Below, piece after piece: positions 53,117-62,670 of a stretch of DNA of 64,000 nt. How positions within the stretch are numbered: the stretch's first letter is position 1; the number at the start of each line of letters is the position of its first letter. Source of the DNA: Bacillota bacterium (GTDB lineage Bacteria > Bacillota_A > Clostridia > Christensenellales > Aristaeellaceae). Below the pieces are notes generated by a model. That model did not search any database, had not been told where the DNA came from, and saw nothing but the letters and a program-made list of their open reading frames with translations. The DNA lies in the NCBI GenBank assembly GCA_023421735.1, contig JAEZSP010000002.1, forward strand, positions 65,549 to 129,548. Direction: 5' to 3'. The position numbers and the translations under genes were made by a program.

Positions 53117-53199
53117 AGGTGTGTCAATCATACATCACGACAAATGGCAGGCATATATTACAGTATAAAACGTGCAGACGAATGACTGGGGGGAGATGC

Positions 53200-54216
53200 A
53201 TGGCGGAGGCATTTCGGATGCAGCGGGCGGAAAACCTCGTTGAAGTGCGCGACCTTGTCGTCCGGTTTCGGACCGACGAGGGAATCGTGAGCGCGGTCAA
53301 CACGGTGAGTTTCGACATTCCGATCGGGCAGACGACGGGACTGGTGGGGGAATCGGGGTGCGGAAAGTCCGTGACCTCAAACGCCATCATGCGCATATTG
53401 CCCGACAACGGGTGGATTGCGGATGGGAGCATTTTGTTCAATTCCCGCCTCGGCGTGTTCGACGTTGCGCGGCTTCCCACAAAGGACAAGCGGCTGGTGC
53501 AGCTTCACGGGCGGGAGATGGCCATGATCTTTCAGGAACCGATGACCTCCTTCTGCCCCGTGTATACCATCGGGAACCAAATCATCGAGGCGATTCGGCT
53601 GCACACGGACATTCCCAAAAGCGCGCGGCGCGCGCGGGCGATTGAGCTGCTCAAAAAAGTCCGGATTGCAAAGCCCGAGGCGCGCGTGGACGAATATCCG
53701 GATCAGCTTTCCGGCGGCATGCGGCAGAGGGCGATGATTGCGATGGCGCTGGCGAGCAATCCGCGGCTTCTGGTTGCCGACGAGCCTACGACGTCGCTCG
53801 ACGTGACGGTGCAGGCGCAAATCCTCGACCTCATGAAGGACTTGCAGCAGGAATTCGGCATGTCGATTCTCATGATCAATCACAACTTCGGCATCATCGC
53901 GGAGACCTGCGACACCGTTGCGGTCATGTATCTGGGCTTTATTGTGGAGACCGCAAAGACGAGGGAACTGCTCGAAAATCCACTGCACCCCTACACGCAG
54001 GATCTGTTCCGATCGATCCCGCAGGTGACGGACGAGCGGGGCAAGCGACTTGCCTACATCGAGGGGAGCGTGCCCGACGCTTACATGATTCCAAAGGGTT
54101 GTCCGTTCTTTGCGCGCTGCCGAAAGGCGCAAAAAGGGCTGTGCAACGAGGGCCTGCCGCCCATGACCGACCTTGAAAACGGGCACAGCGTGCGCTGTTT
54201 CCGATATGATCAATGA
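53200..54216 (+). CDS. Opp-type ABC transporter ATPase (OppD-like)
   Basis: A 338-residue protein; MAEAFRMQRAENLVEV at 53200 lies behind GGGGGAG. Walker A is GESGCGKSVTS, signature LSGGMRQRAMIAM, Walker B LLVADEPTTSLD. The C-terminal CPFFARCRKAQKGLC extension is present. It starts a complete second Opp/Dpp importer (ATPases, binding protein, permeases), 84 bases after the activase gene. Confidence 0.87.
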   Translation: MAEAFRMQRAENLVEVRDLVVRFRTDEGIVSAVNTVSFDIPIGQTTGLVGESGCGKSVTSNAIMRILPDNGWIADGSILFNSRLGVFDVARLPTKDKRLVQLHGREMAMIFQEPMTSFCPVYTIGNQIIEAIRLHTDIPKSARRARAIELLKKVRIAKPEARVDEYPDQLSGGMRQRAMIAMALASNPRLLVADEPTTSLDVTVQAQILDLMKDLQQEFGMSILMINHNFGIIAETCDTVAVMYLGFIVETAKTRELLENPLHPYTQDLFRSIPQVTDERGKRLAYIEGSVPDAYMIPKGCPFFARCRKAQKGLCNEGLPPMTDLENGHSVRCFRYDQ

Positions 54217-54229
54217 GGGGAGGATTCAC

Positions 54230-55279
54230 ATGTCCGAAGAGATTTTGAAGGTCGCGGGCCTGCGAAAATACTTCCCGATTCGCAAGGGCTTTTTCAACCG
54301 CGTCATCGGCCAGGTGAAGGCGGTCAACGACATCGATTTTGAAATCAACGTCGGCGAAACCGTCGGGTTAGTGGGCGAGTCCGGCTGCGGAAAATCGACC
54401 ACGGGCAACTGCATCGTCCGCCTGTTGAATCCCACGAGCGGGTCGATCCTCTATACCGCCCGAAACGGCGAGACGGTCGACCTCGCCCAGCTTTCCAACC
54501 ACGAGATTCAGCCCTATCGGCGCGAAATTCAGATGGTGTTTCAGGATCCCTATTCGTCGCTCAACCCGCGCATGAACGTGCGGGAGATCATCGCGGAGCC
54601 ATTGATGCTGGTGGGCGGCGCGAGCAGATCGGAATTGCAGGACGTGGTCGCAGCCCTGATGCGGCGCGTGGGCCTGCGGCCCGAGTATATGGTTCGGTAT
54701 CCGCATGCGTTTTCCGGCGGACAGCGGCAGCGCATCGGCATCGCCCGCGCGTTGTCTGTCAATCCCCGGCTCATGGTGTGCGACGAGTCCGTTTCCTCGC
54801 TCGATGTCTCGGTGCAGGCACAGGTTTTGGGGCTTCTCGAGGATCTGAAAAGCGAGTTTAACATGAGCTACCTCTTTATCGCGCACGATTTATCGGCGGT
54901 AAAGCACATCTCCGATCGGATCGTCGTGATGTATGTCGGGAAGGTGGTCGAGATCGGGGAGACGGACGCCGTTTATCAGAACCCCATGCATCCCTACACG
55001 GAGGCGCTTCTGGGCTCGGTTCCGAAGCTCGTTGCGGACAAATCCGTGCGCAAGACCACGCTCGAGGGCGAGGTTCCCGATCCCTCGCGCCCTCCGCAAG
55101 GCTGTTTTTTCCATCCGCGCTGCCGCTATGCCAAGCCGGAATGTGCGCAGGCGGATATGCGGCTCATCCCGGTCGATCCACAGAAGCCAACCGGGCACAG
55201 GACGAGCTGCATTCGGTCCGCGGAGCTGACACTCAAAGGCGTTTCGTTGGACAGGGCGGAGAATTCCGCCTTGCAATAG
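54230..55279 (+). CDS. Opp-type ABC transporter ATPase (OppF-like)
   Basis: A 349-residue protein; MSEEILKVAGLRKYF at 54230 behind GGGGAGG. Walker A is GESGCGKSTTG, signature FSGGQRQRIGIAR, Walker B LMVCDESVSSLD (Glu in place but Pro replaced by Ser after Glu) and C-terminal CFFHPRCRYAKPEC. Partner of the OppD-like subunit. Confidence 0.87.
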   Translation: MSEEILKVAGLRKYFPIRKGFFNRVIGQVKAVNDIDFEINVGETVGLVGESGCGKSTTGNCIVRLLNPTSGSILYTARNGETVDLAQLSNHEIQPYRREIQMVFQDPYSSLNPRMNVREIIAEPLMLVGGASRSELQDVVAALMRRVGLRPEYMVRYPHAFSGGQRQRIGIARALSVNPRLMVCDESVSSLDVSVQAQVLGLLEDLKSEFNMSYLFIAHDLSAVKHISDRIVVMYVGKVVEIGETDAVYQNPMHPYTEALLGSVPKLVADKSVRKTTLEGEVPDPSRPPQGCFFHPRCRYAKPECAQADMRLIPVDPQKPTGHRTSCIRSAELTLKGVSLDRAENSALQ

Positions 55280-55322
55280 GCCGGTTACCCGGCCGGTACG
55301 AGTCAAAGAAGGGGAGGATCAC

Positions 55323-57236
55323 ATGAGGAAACTGCTGTCCGTACTCCTGGCGCTTGCAATGATCGCAGCACTCAGCCCGGTGTTTGCATTTGCGGAGGGC
55401 GCCGCTTACACGGAGGCGCCGCTGCTGACCGCCAAGGTGGAGGCGGGCACGTTGCCCGCACTCTCGGATCGCCTTCCGACGAGTCCGAATGTGCTCGAAG
55501 TCGCCGAAGTCGGCATCTACGGCGGCACCTGGCGGCAGGCCGTCACAACGGGAACCTTTAACCACGCGCAAAGCCACTTGACCGGATATCTCAGCAAGAA
55601 CGGCGTGATCTACGCGCAGGACAATGCCACCATCACGACCGGTTGGCTCGAGAGCTTGAGCAACAACGACGACTATACGGTGTTCACCTTCAAAATCCGT
55701 GACGGCCTCAAATGGTCGGACGGCGTACCGGTCACGACGGAAGACGTCGCATTCTGGTACAACGACATGCTGAAAAACACCGAGCTTACGCCCACCGAAT
55801 CCTATTATCCGGATTGCACGTTCGCGGTTGTGGACGATACGACTTGGACGTTCACCTTCGAATCGCCCAAGCCCCTGTATCCGGCCTACTGGGCCTACGC
55901 GGGCAATTCCCGCTTCGCGCAGCCGAAGCACTACCTCCAGCAGTTCCATGCGAGTTACCTCAACGCGGACGAGCTTGCCGCGACCATGGAAGCCGAGTCC
56001 TTTGACGACTGGACGACCATGTTCGAGGACAAGGACAACGACCAGAAGAATATGGAGCTCCCGGTGCTCGGGCCGTTCCTCATGACCTGCGACCCGGCGA
56101 CCACGAACACAATCACCTACGAGCGCAACCCCTATTACTGGGCGGTTGACCAGAACGGGCAGCAGCTTCCCTACATCGACAACGCGGTCATTTCCATCGT
56201 CGAGTCCATCGACCTTGTGAACATGAAGGTCATCGCGGGCGAAGTGGATGTGCAGGTCGCGGCAGTGCAGGAATCCTTCTCCAACTACCCGCTGTTTGCG
56301 CAGTATGCGGATGAAATGAACTACCACATCGAGACGTCGGACTTCAACGAGCCCAACGCCATGAACTTCCACTTCAACGCGACGTCGGTCGACCCGGTCA
56401 AGGCGCCTTACCTGACAAACGTCGACTTCAAGCGCGCGCTTTCCATGGGCATGGACCGCACGACTATCATTGCCACGTTCTATACCGTCGGTCCGTACAG
56501 TTCGAAGATTGCGCAGACATCCTTCCTCGAGGGCTCGCCGTATTATAACGAGGAGTGGGCAACGCAGTATACCCAGTTCGACGCAGCAGCCGCGAACGCG
56601 CTGCTCGACGGGATTGGAATGACGAGCTACGACGCCAACGGCTATCGCATGACGGCCAACGGCGAAGAATTCGCGCTGGTTATCCTCTGCCCGAATTACG
56701 ACGACCAGTGGATCGAAGTCGCCGAAATGGTCGCTTCCCAGTGGCGCGACAACCTCAAGCTGAATATCACCGCTTCCGAGGTCGATCCGTCGCTCTGGAA
56801 CGAGCGCACCGCCGGCAATGACTTTGACATTACGAACCTCACGGGCGGCAACGGCTTCCTGTACGTTTCCACCGGCTCTGTCACCAACTGGACGGGCTAT
56901 ACGGGATATGGCTGGGGCGTGCGCTTCATGCCCGGCGTGTACCTGGACGAGGGCGCGAATATGTTCGAACCCACGCCCGACATCGCGCGGCTCAAGGAGC
57001 TTGGAACGCTGATCGTCAACGAAACGGATTCGGCGAAGCTTGAAGCGGAGATCGCGGAAGTCCAGCAGATCTGGATGGACAACCTCTATTCACTCGGCAT
57101 CGGCAGGCGCCTGCCCGCCATCAACATCATCAAGAACTACTTCCACAACGTCGCGAACCTCAATCAGGATTGGGCATACGGGTTCTGCGCCACGAGCCGC
57201 GGCGACGGCTACTGGATTGAGGCAGATTACCAATAA
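55323..57236 (+). CDS. Family 5 (Opp) substrate-binding protein
   Basis: A 637-residue secreted protein; the signal peptide ends VFAFAEG at about residue 25 with no lipobox. It belongs to the large SBP_bac_5 branch (EVGIYGGTWR near the mature start; FKIRDGLKWSDG; DVAFWYNDM; NVDFKRALSMGMDRTTI). This long branch (600+ residues) often serves importers for oligosaccharides or large glycoconjugates as well as peptides. The GH127 and GH36 context favours a glycosylated ligand. Confidence 0.87.
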   Translation: MRKLLSVLLALAMIAALSPVFAFAEGAAYTEAPLLTAKVEAGTLPALSDRLPTSPNVLEVAEVGIYGGTWRQAVTTGTFNHAQSHLTGYLSKNGVIYAQDNATITTGWLESLSNNDDYTVFTFKIRDGLKWSDGVPVTTEDVAFWYNDMLKNTELTPTESYYPDCTFAVVDDTTWTFTFESPKPLYPAYWAYAGNSRFAQPKHYLQQFHASYLNADELAATMEAESFDDWTTMFEDKDNDQKNMELPVLGPFLMTCDPATTNTITYERNPYYWAVDQNGQQLPYIDNAVISIVESIDLVNMKVIAGEVDVQVAAVQESFSNYPLFAQYADEMNYHIETSDFNEPNAMNFHFNATSVDPVKAPYLTNVDFKRALSMGMDRTTIIATFYTVGPYSSKIAQTSFLEGSPYYNEEWATQYTQFDAAAANALLDGIGMTSYDANGYRMTANGEEFALVILCPNYDDQWIEVAEMVASQWRDNLKLNITASEVDPSLWNERTAGNDFDITNLTGGNGFLYVSTGSVTNWTGYTGYGWGVRFMPGVYLDEGANMFEPTPDIARLKELGTLIVNETDSAKLEAEIAEVQQIWMDNLYSLGIGRRLPAINIIKNYFHNVANLNQDWAYGFCATSRGDGYWIEADYQ

Positions 57237-57272
57237 ACACATTCTGCAGCAGGATCCGGCGCGGATCAATAA

Positions 57273-57355
57273 CCGGAGGGCTGTTGCCCTCCGGGGCAAT
57301 TAAACCGACGCACAGGTCATCTGATTAACCGGCGGGGGAACCGCGGTTCCCCCGC
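57273..57355 (+). other. Two intercistronic hairpins after the binding-protein gene
   Basis: A perfect 9-pair stem (57273-57281 with 57286-57294, loop TGTT) and a second stem of about 10 pairs (57332-57355) lie between the binding protein and the first permease. No T tract follows either. They probably stabilise the binding-protein mRNA, as at 11548. Confidence 0.6.
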
Positions 57356-57394
57356 ACACGCGGCGGAGCGCGTCGCAGGGGGAGGATTGACCCA

Positions 57395-58381
57395 ATGTTT
57401 CAATACATCGTCAAACGATTCTTCATCATCATACCGCTTCTGATCGCACTGTCTGTCGTGGTGTTTGTGATCATACAGCTCCCGCCCGGAGACTATCTGA
57501 CCACCTACATCAACCAGCTGCGCTCCAGCGGCATGCAGATTGACGAGGATTACATCGCCGCGCTCGAGGCGCGCTATGGGCTTGACCAACCCATGTACGT
57601 TCAGTACTTCAAGTGGATGACGAATATCGTGAAGGGCGACCTCGGCTATTCGTTTGTGTATAAAAGATCGGTCAATTCGCTGATCGCGTCGCGGCTTCCG
57701 GTTACGGTCACGATCTCGCTGGTGAGCGTCGTTCTCATCTGGCTGATCGCGTTTCCGATGGGCTTTTATTCGGCGACGCATAAATATTCGATCGGAGATT
57801 ATGCGTTCACGGGGATCAGCTTCTTTGGGGTATCCGTGCCCCAGTTTTTGCTGGCCATTGTGATCATGTACCTATATTTTCTGGCGACCAGGCAATACGC
57901 GGGCGGTCTTTATTCCGACATCTACGCGGGGAAGGCATGGACGTGGGCGAAGATCGCCGATATGCTCCGACATGTGTGGATTCCGCTTCTGGTCATCTCG
58001 GTCACGGGTACCGCGGGGCTTTTCAAGACGTTTCGCGCAAACCTGATGGATGAAATGACAAAGCCCTATGTCAAGACGGCGCGCGCGAAGGGCCTTTCGT
58101 ACCGAAAACTCCTGATCAAATATCCGGTGCGCATCGCACTCATCCCGTTTATTTCGACGGTCGGCTGGATGCTGCCGGGACTCATCTCGGGGCAGACGAT
58201 TCTCGCCATGGTTTTGAGCCTTCCGACGATCGGGCCGCTCCTCATCACGGCGCTCCAGAATCAGGACATGTACCTCGCGGGCTCAATCGTGTTTATCATG
58301 GGCACGCTTGCGATGATCGGCACGCTCGTTTCCGACATATTGCTCGCGCTCACGGATCCGCGCATCCGTCGCTCGATGTAG
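57395..58381 (+). CDS. Opp-type ABC permease (OppB/DppB-like)
   Basis: A 328-residue membrane protein behind GGGGGAGG. It has the usual N-terminal helix, the RYGLDQPMYVQYFKWM segment and the coupling loop ARAKGLSYRKLLIKYP. The next permease starts 15 bases after its stop. Confidence 0.87.
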   Translation: MFQYIVKRFFIIIPLLIALSVVVFVIIQLPPGDYLTTYINQLRSSGMQIDEDYIAALEARYGLDQPMYVQYFKWMTNIVKGDLGYSFVYKRSVNSLIASRLPVTVTISLVSVVLIWLIAFPMGFYSATHKYSIGDYAFTGISFFGVSVPQFLLAIVIMYLYFLATRQYAGGLYSDIYAGKAWTWAKIADMLRHVWIPLLVISVTGTAGLFKTFRANLMDEMTKPYVKTARAKGLSYRKLLIKYPVRIALIPFISTVGWMLPGLISGQTILAMVLSLPTIGPLLITALQNQDMYLAGSIVFIMGTLAMIGTLVSDILLALTDPRIRRSM

Positions 58382-58395
58382 AGGAGGTGAAGCAC

Positions 58396-59592
58396 ATGCA
58401 GAATCCTTTGTCTGATTATCAGAAGGTCAACAAACGCGAGTTGAAAAGGCGCAAGGCGGCCTATCGGGCGCAGGCTGCGCGTAAGGTGGACACGATTTAT
58501 GTTGCCTCGCAGTTCAAGCTTACGCGCATGCGCTTCGTGCGCAACCGGCTTGCCATCGTCGGGTTTGTGACGCTGTGTATCATCTATTTCATCGCCATCT
58601 TCGCGGGGTTCCTATCGCCCTACGGAAAGCAGGATTACAACGCGAAGATCTCCAACATGAAGCCGATGGGCATGCATTTCTTTGACAGCAACGGACATTT
58701 CTCTATCCGGCCGTTCGTGTATGAGATTGTGGCGGGCTATGATCCGGTGACCTTCCTTCCGCAGTATACCGAGAACACCGAGAGCCGCGAATATCTGAAG
58801 CTGTTTGTGCGCGGTACACCCTATAAAATCCTTGGGTTTATCGATTGGGACGTACACCTGTTCGGCGTCGAAAACGCAACGGGACCCAATGGCGGCATCT
58901 ATGGCGTATATCTGTTCGGCACCGATCAGGCGGGGCGCGATCTGTTTTCCCGCACGCTCATCGGCGCGCAGATTTCATCGACCGTGGGGCTCATCGGCGT
59001 CATGCTCTCGTTCGTGCTGGGGCTGATATTGGGCGGACTCTCGGGGTATCTGGGCGGTGCGGTGGACACGGTGATCCAGCGGATCATTGACTTCACCATT
59101 TCACTCCCGACGATTCCCCTCTGGTTGGCGCTCGCGGCTGCGGTACCGTCGAACTGGCCAGTTACAAAAACCTACTTCATGATCACGCTCATCCTTTCAT
59201 TGGTGAGTTGGCCCGGACTCGCGCGCACGGTGCGTTCAAAGTTCATGTCGCTCAAGAATGAGGATTTCGTGCGCGCGGCGCGCGTGGCGGGCGCGGGGAC
59301 GGCCCGCATCATTCGAAAGCATATGATCCCCATGTTTGCCAGTCACCTGATCGCATCGCTCTCCCTGTCGATTCCCGGTATGATACTGGGCGAGACATCG
59401 CTCTCCTTCCTTGGACTCGGGCTGCGTGCGCCTGCGGTCAGCTGGGGCGTGCTCCTTGCGGACGCGCAGAAGTTCCGCAACGTCTCTCTCTATCCATGGA
59501 CGCTCATTCCCGGTATTTTCATCATCGTGACTGTCATGGCGTTCAATTTCGTGGGCGACGGGCTGCGCGACGCGGCCGATCCCTATCTGTAA
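58396..59592 (+). CDS. Opp-type ABC permease (OppC/DppC-like)
   Basis: A 398-residue protein; the ATG at 58396 fits GAGGAGGTG better than the GTG at 58387. It is longer than usual DppC proteins (about 300) because of a ~110-residue periplasmic insertion between the first helix and FGTDQAGRDLFSR. This insertion is common in importers paired with large binding proteins. The coupling loop is VRAARVAGAGTARIIRKHM. Confidence 0.87.
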   Translation: MQNPLSDYQKVNKRELKRRKAAYRAQAARKVDTIYVASQFKLTRMRFVRNRLAIVGFVTLCIIYFIAIFAGFLSPYGKQDYNAKISNMKPMGMHFFDSNGHFSIRPFVYEIVAGYDPVTFLPQYTENTESREYLKLFVRGTPYKILGFIDWDVHLFGVENATGPNGGIYGVYLFGTDQAGRDLFSRTLIGAQISSTVGLIGVMLSFVLGLILGGLSGYLGGAVDTVIQRIIDFTISLPTIPLWLALAAAVPSNWPVTKTYFMITLILSLVSWPGLARTVRSKFMSLKNEDFVRAARVAGAGTARIIRKHMIPMFASHLIASLSLSIPGMILGETSLSFLGLGLRAPAVSWGVLLADAQKFRNVSLYPWTLIPGIFIIVTVMAFNFVGDGLRDAADPYL

Positions 59593-59608
59593 AGTGGGCG
59601 GAGGACAT

Positions 59609-61765
59609 ATGTACGCGAATTTTAAGCGGTATTCTGTCACTTATCAATTAGAAGGCGACCTCTTTTCCGTCTCCTACGATGGATACGGCGAAGTCGTGCG
59701 TGCGGCGGGCATTCGCGCGATGACATCGAAGCGGGAACCACAGGCCGCGCTGTGCGATTATGGAACGCCACGCGCATCGCTCGTGCGTGGGGACGACCGC
59801 GTGACGTTGACCGTCACCTATCCCGGCGAGGCGTTGAATCGGCAGGATGTATCGATTCGGTTTGTGCTTTCCAATCGGGGCGTGGAGCTGTTTACGGGCG
59901 GCGAGGGCACGGCTTGCGTGCGCTACGAAGGACACCTTCATTGGGGTGCGCATTCGCAGGAAGAAACCATGGCGGTTCGAATCGGTGGTGGGGCCCGGGC
60001 TTTGCGGGCGGCGTACGGCCCCGCGGCGACTGCCCTTGACAACGCGCTGTTTGACCCGGACACCGATGCGGCGCTCGTTTTCGAAACTGCGGGCGCGTTC
60101 CGGCTGCAATACGACTGGACGGTTGCCGCCTACGCATTTTCGTTTGATACGCGTGGACTCGATTACGCGCGCGCACTGCTCATCCGCGTGGAGAAAAACG
60201 TCTATGCACGCCAATTCAGCATGGACTACAGAAAGCGCAATCCCAATACCACGTTCAAGACCCCGCCCGTCGGCTGGATGACATGGTATGCCGTGCAGTT
60301 CGACGCGGGGGAGAAGACCGTTCTGGAAAATGCGCGCTGGCAGGCCGCGCATCTCAAGGAATATGGCGCGGACACGATTTGGGTGGATTGGGAGTGGTAT
60401 CACCGCGACTTCTCGTCGGTCGGTGCGGACGACCTCGATATGTACCACCCGGATCCCATCTCCTATCCAAATGGGCTTGGGCATGTCGCGGACGAGATTC
60501 GAAAGCTCGGGTTCATTCCTGCGCTTTGGATTGGCCCGACGTGCGATCCGCGCAAAAACGAGATGATCGAACAGTATCCCGACGCGGTGCTGCAAAAGAA
60601 GGCCGCCTGGTGTGGACAGTACTTTCTGGATTTGACGCACCCGGCGTTTTTGAATGAAATGTTGCCGCGCATGATCCGGCAGGCGCCTGAATGGGGCTAT
60701 GAGGCCGTGAAGTGGGATTGTCTGCCCATCACCGCCGAAACGCTGGATGACCGGCATGATGAAAAACACGATCCGGCCTTATCGACGCGCGAGGCGATGA
60801 TCGGTACATTCCGCGTTGCGCGGGCGATTTTGGGTGAAAACTACTACATGCTCTACTGCGCCGGCACGAACGAGCGCGACATGGACTTGGCGACGAGCGT
60901 GTTTGATGCTGCGCGCATCGGCGGAGATATTTTCCGCTGGGAGGAGTTCCTCACACAGTGCGTGGATAAGGTGATGAAGTACTATGCACTGCACGGCGTG
61001 GTGCTCCAAAATGATCCGGATAATGTGGTTCTGCGGGAGAAATTCAACACACATGAGCAGGCTGTGACGCGTGCTGCGCTGGTATCCCTTCTGGGCATGC
61101 CATTTACATTGGGCGACCATTTGCCGGATCTGCCGGAAGACCGTGTGGAGATCCTCAGGCGCTCGATTCCACCCGTACCCGCACGCCCGATGGACATCCG
61201 CGCAGCCACATCCGATCATAAGACGCTCATCGTCAGTCTCTCCATTGATCGACCGGATGTGCGCTATACCGTGCTCGACGTCGTGAACCTCCGGGAAGAG
61301 GCTGCGCGCGTGCGCGTGGATTTGCATGCGGACGCGGGCCTTGACGGTGAATCTTACTATGTATACGATTATTGGAACCGTGATTTCGTCGGTGCGGTGC
61401 AAGGCGGCTTTGAGGTGGCACTTGGCGCGTGCGCATCCGGCATTTACGCGGTTCATGCGGTCAGGGACGAGCCGCAGCTCATTTCCACGTCCCGCCACAT
61501 TGCGCAGGGCGCGCTTGACCTCAGGAGCGTGCATTACGATCTGAACGAAAAGACGCTTTATGGGGAATCAAACGTCGTGGGCGGCGAGCTATACGAGATC
61601 GTCGTATGCGCACCGGAAAATCTGCGCGTATTCAGCGAGGGCAACCGCACCCTCACGCGCGAAATTTCGCACATCGCGGGTCCGGCTTGGCGCTTGACGT
61701 TCCACCCGGAGAAGAGCGGCCCATTTCCATGGGCAGTTGCGTTCAGCCCAAAGACAATGAAATAG
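59609..61765 (+). CDS. GH36-like alpha-galactosidase (clan D hydrolase)
   Basis: A 718-residue cytoplasmic protein; the ATG at 59609 follows GGCGGAGG. An N-terminal beta-sandwich (~1-200) is followed by the barrel starting PPVGWMTWYAVQFD. The WVDWEWY segment and KWDCLP (nucleophile candidate D370, usual motif KWDxN) are visible. A later arginine and aspartate segment (AARIGGDIFRWEE) fits the acid/base region. A C-terminal beta domain closes it. Most relatives hydrolyse alpha-galactosides; this branch is divergent, so the sugar is uncertain. Last enzyme of the operon, 16 bases after the permease stop. Confidence 0.8.
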   Translation: MYANFKRYSVTYQLEGDLFSVSYDGYGEVVRAAGIRAMTSKREPQAALCDYGTPRASLVRGDDRVTLTVTYPGEALNRQDVSIRFVLSNRGVELFTGGEGTACVRYEGHLHWGAHSQEETMAVRIGGGARALRAAYGPAATALDNALFDPDTDAALVFETAGAFRLQYDWTVAAYAFSFDTRGLDYARALLIRVEKNVYARQFSMDYRKRNPNTTFKTPPVGWMTWYAVQFDAGEKTVLENARWQAAHLKEYGADTIWVDWEWYHRDFSSVGADDLDMYHPDPISYPNGLGHVADEIRKLGFIPALWIGPTCDPRKNEMIEQYPDAVLQKKAAWCGQYFLDLTHPAFLNEMLPRMIRQAPEWGYEAVKWDCLPITAETLDDRHDEKHDPALSTREAMIGTFRVARAILGENYYMLYCAGTNERDMDLATSVFDAARIGGDIFRWEEFLTQCVDKVMKYYALHGVVLQNDPDNVVLREKFNTHEQAVTRAALVSLLGMPFTLGDHLPDLPEDRVEILRRSIPPVPARPMDIRAATSDHKTLIVSLSIDRPDVRYTVLDVVNLREEAARVRVDLHADAGLDGESYYVYDYWNRDFVGAVQGGFEVALGACASGIYAVHAVRDEPQLISTSRHIAQGALDLRSVHYDLNEKTLYGESNVVGGELYEIVVCAPENLRVFSEGNRTLTREISHIAGPAWRLTFHPEKSGPFPWAVAFSPKTMK

Positions 61766-61895
61766 CGAATCATTTGGCAATGAATGGAATGCATTTGCGT
61801 TGCCGCGGGCAGCATGGATATGCGGTGTCATTCCGGGCAACAAATAAGCGTAGGCAGCGCGCTGCCCGAAATCGAATCAATGCGGAGGTATTTCC

Positions 61896-62192
61896 ATGCC
61901 TGACAACAACCATGATGCTTCAAAGTTCCCATTAATGACGCTGAAGAACATTCCGATCCCGAACGCCGATGCCGAGCAGATTACAGCCCTGGTGAAGGAA
62001 GGCGGGCGCATCACCGGATACCAGCTCTCAAGCGGTCGCATATTGAGCAAGCAAGAAGGCGTTCAACTCGCCGCGCAGGGTGGTATTCGGGGCGTCGGCA
62101 TTGCGACGCGGAACGGAACCGAATATTTGAAATCGCTGCCGGATGAAAGCGAGGGAAACAATCTGAGCAGCCTGCCTTCTGTGATCCGGTAA
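61896..62192 (+). CDS. Small DUF3892-like protein
   Basis: A 98-residue protein behind GCGGAGG. The core (GGRITGYQLSSGRILSKQEG, then GVGIATRNGTEYLKSL) resembles DUF3892, a small family of unknown function. It ends the plus-strand gene run. A small palindrome (GGCAGCGCGCTGCC, 61853-61866) lies before it; no promoter is clear. Confidence 0.6.
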   Translation: MPDNNHDASKFPLMTLKNIPIPNADAEQITALVKEGGRITGYQLSSGRILSKQEGVQLAAQGGIRGVGIATRNGTEYLKSLPDESEGNNLSSLPSVIR

Positions 62193-62670
62193 GCACCATC
62201 ATTTCACCGCCTATGGCAGAGTCCTACAGGAGGCGGAGAGCGGATGATATCAGAATGGACGTCGGATGGATGCGATAGAATCCGATGCCCATTCTTTTTT
62301 TCCATATTTCAAAATCGAATTTCGACTACATGCTTGTGCGTTACTCGAGGGATTTTTTCTATTTCGGTAAAACTGCCGGCAAATCCATTTGAATCGTGGA
62401 TATTGATGTGGGCTCCATCGCGCCAAAAAGGCTAAAGGTGACGCCGCGAGTACGATCACCCATACGAAGGGCAGTACGTAGGTCTGCAAGGTGATAAAAC
62501 AGGTTGGGAAGCGACGCGGGTTATACATACGACACGACGTTGTGCCGTTCAAGTTGGCGGAAATGAGCAATCGAAGGCGCGGGCAAGCGAGATTGCTTAC
62601 CCGCGTCCGCGTTTCCAAGGTGGTATAAGGCGTTGAATTGGAACGACCGAAACAAACGCGATCGGTCGTC
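62193..62670. other. Gene-poor gap
   Basis: About 480 bases with lower GC than the operons. Open frames here lack ribosome sites and resemble nothing. An imperfect GC hairpin near 62580-62606 (GCGGGCAAGC with its complement, one G-U pair) may be a remnant terminator. Confidence 0.5.

Noticed and set aside
53117..53199. Promoter before the OppD-like gene
   Set aside because: TATATT and TATAAA occur, but no -35 box lies at a suitable distance, so the genes are treated as one operon with the activase.
62250..62618. 122-residue minus-strand open frame
   Set aside because: No ribosome site, odd composition with scattered Arg, Cys and Trp, and no family resemblance.
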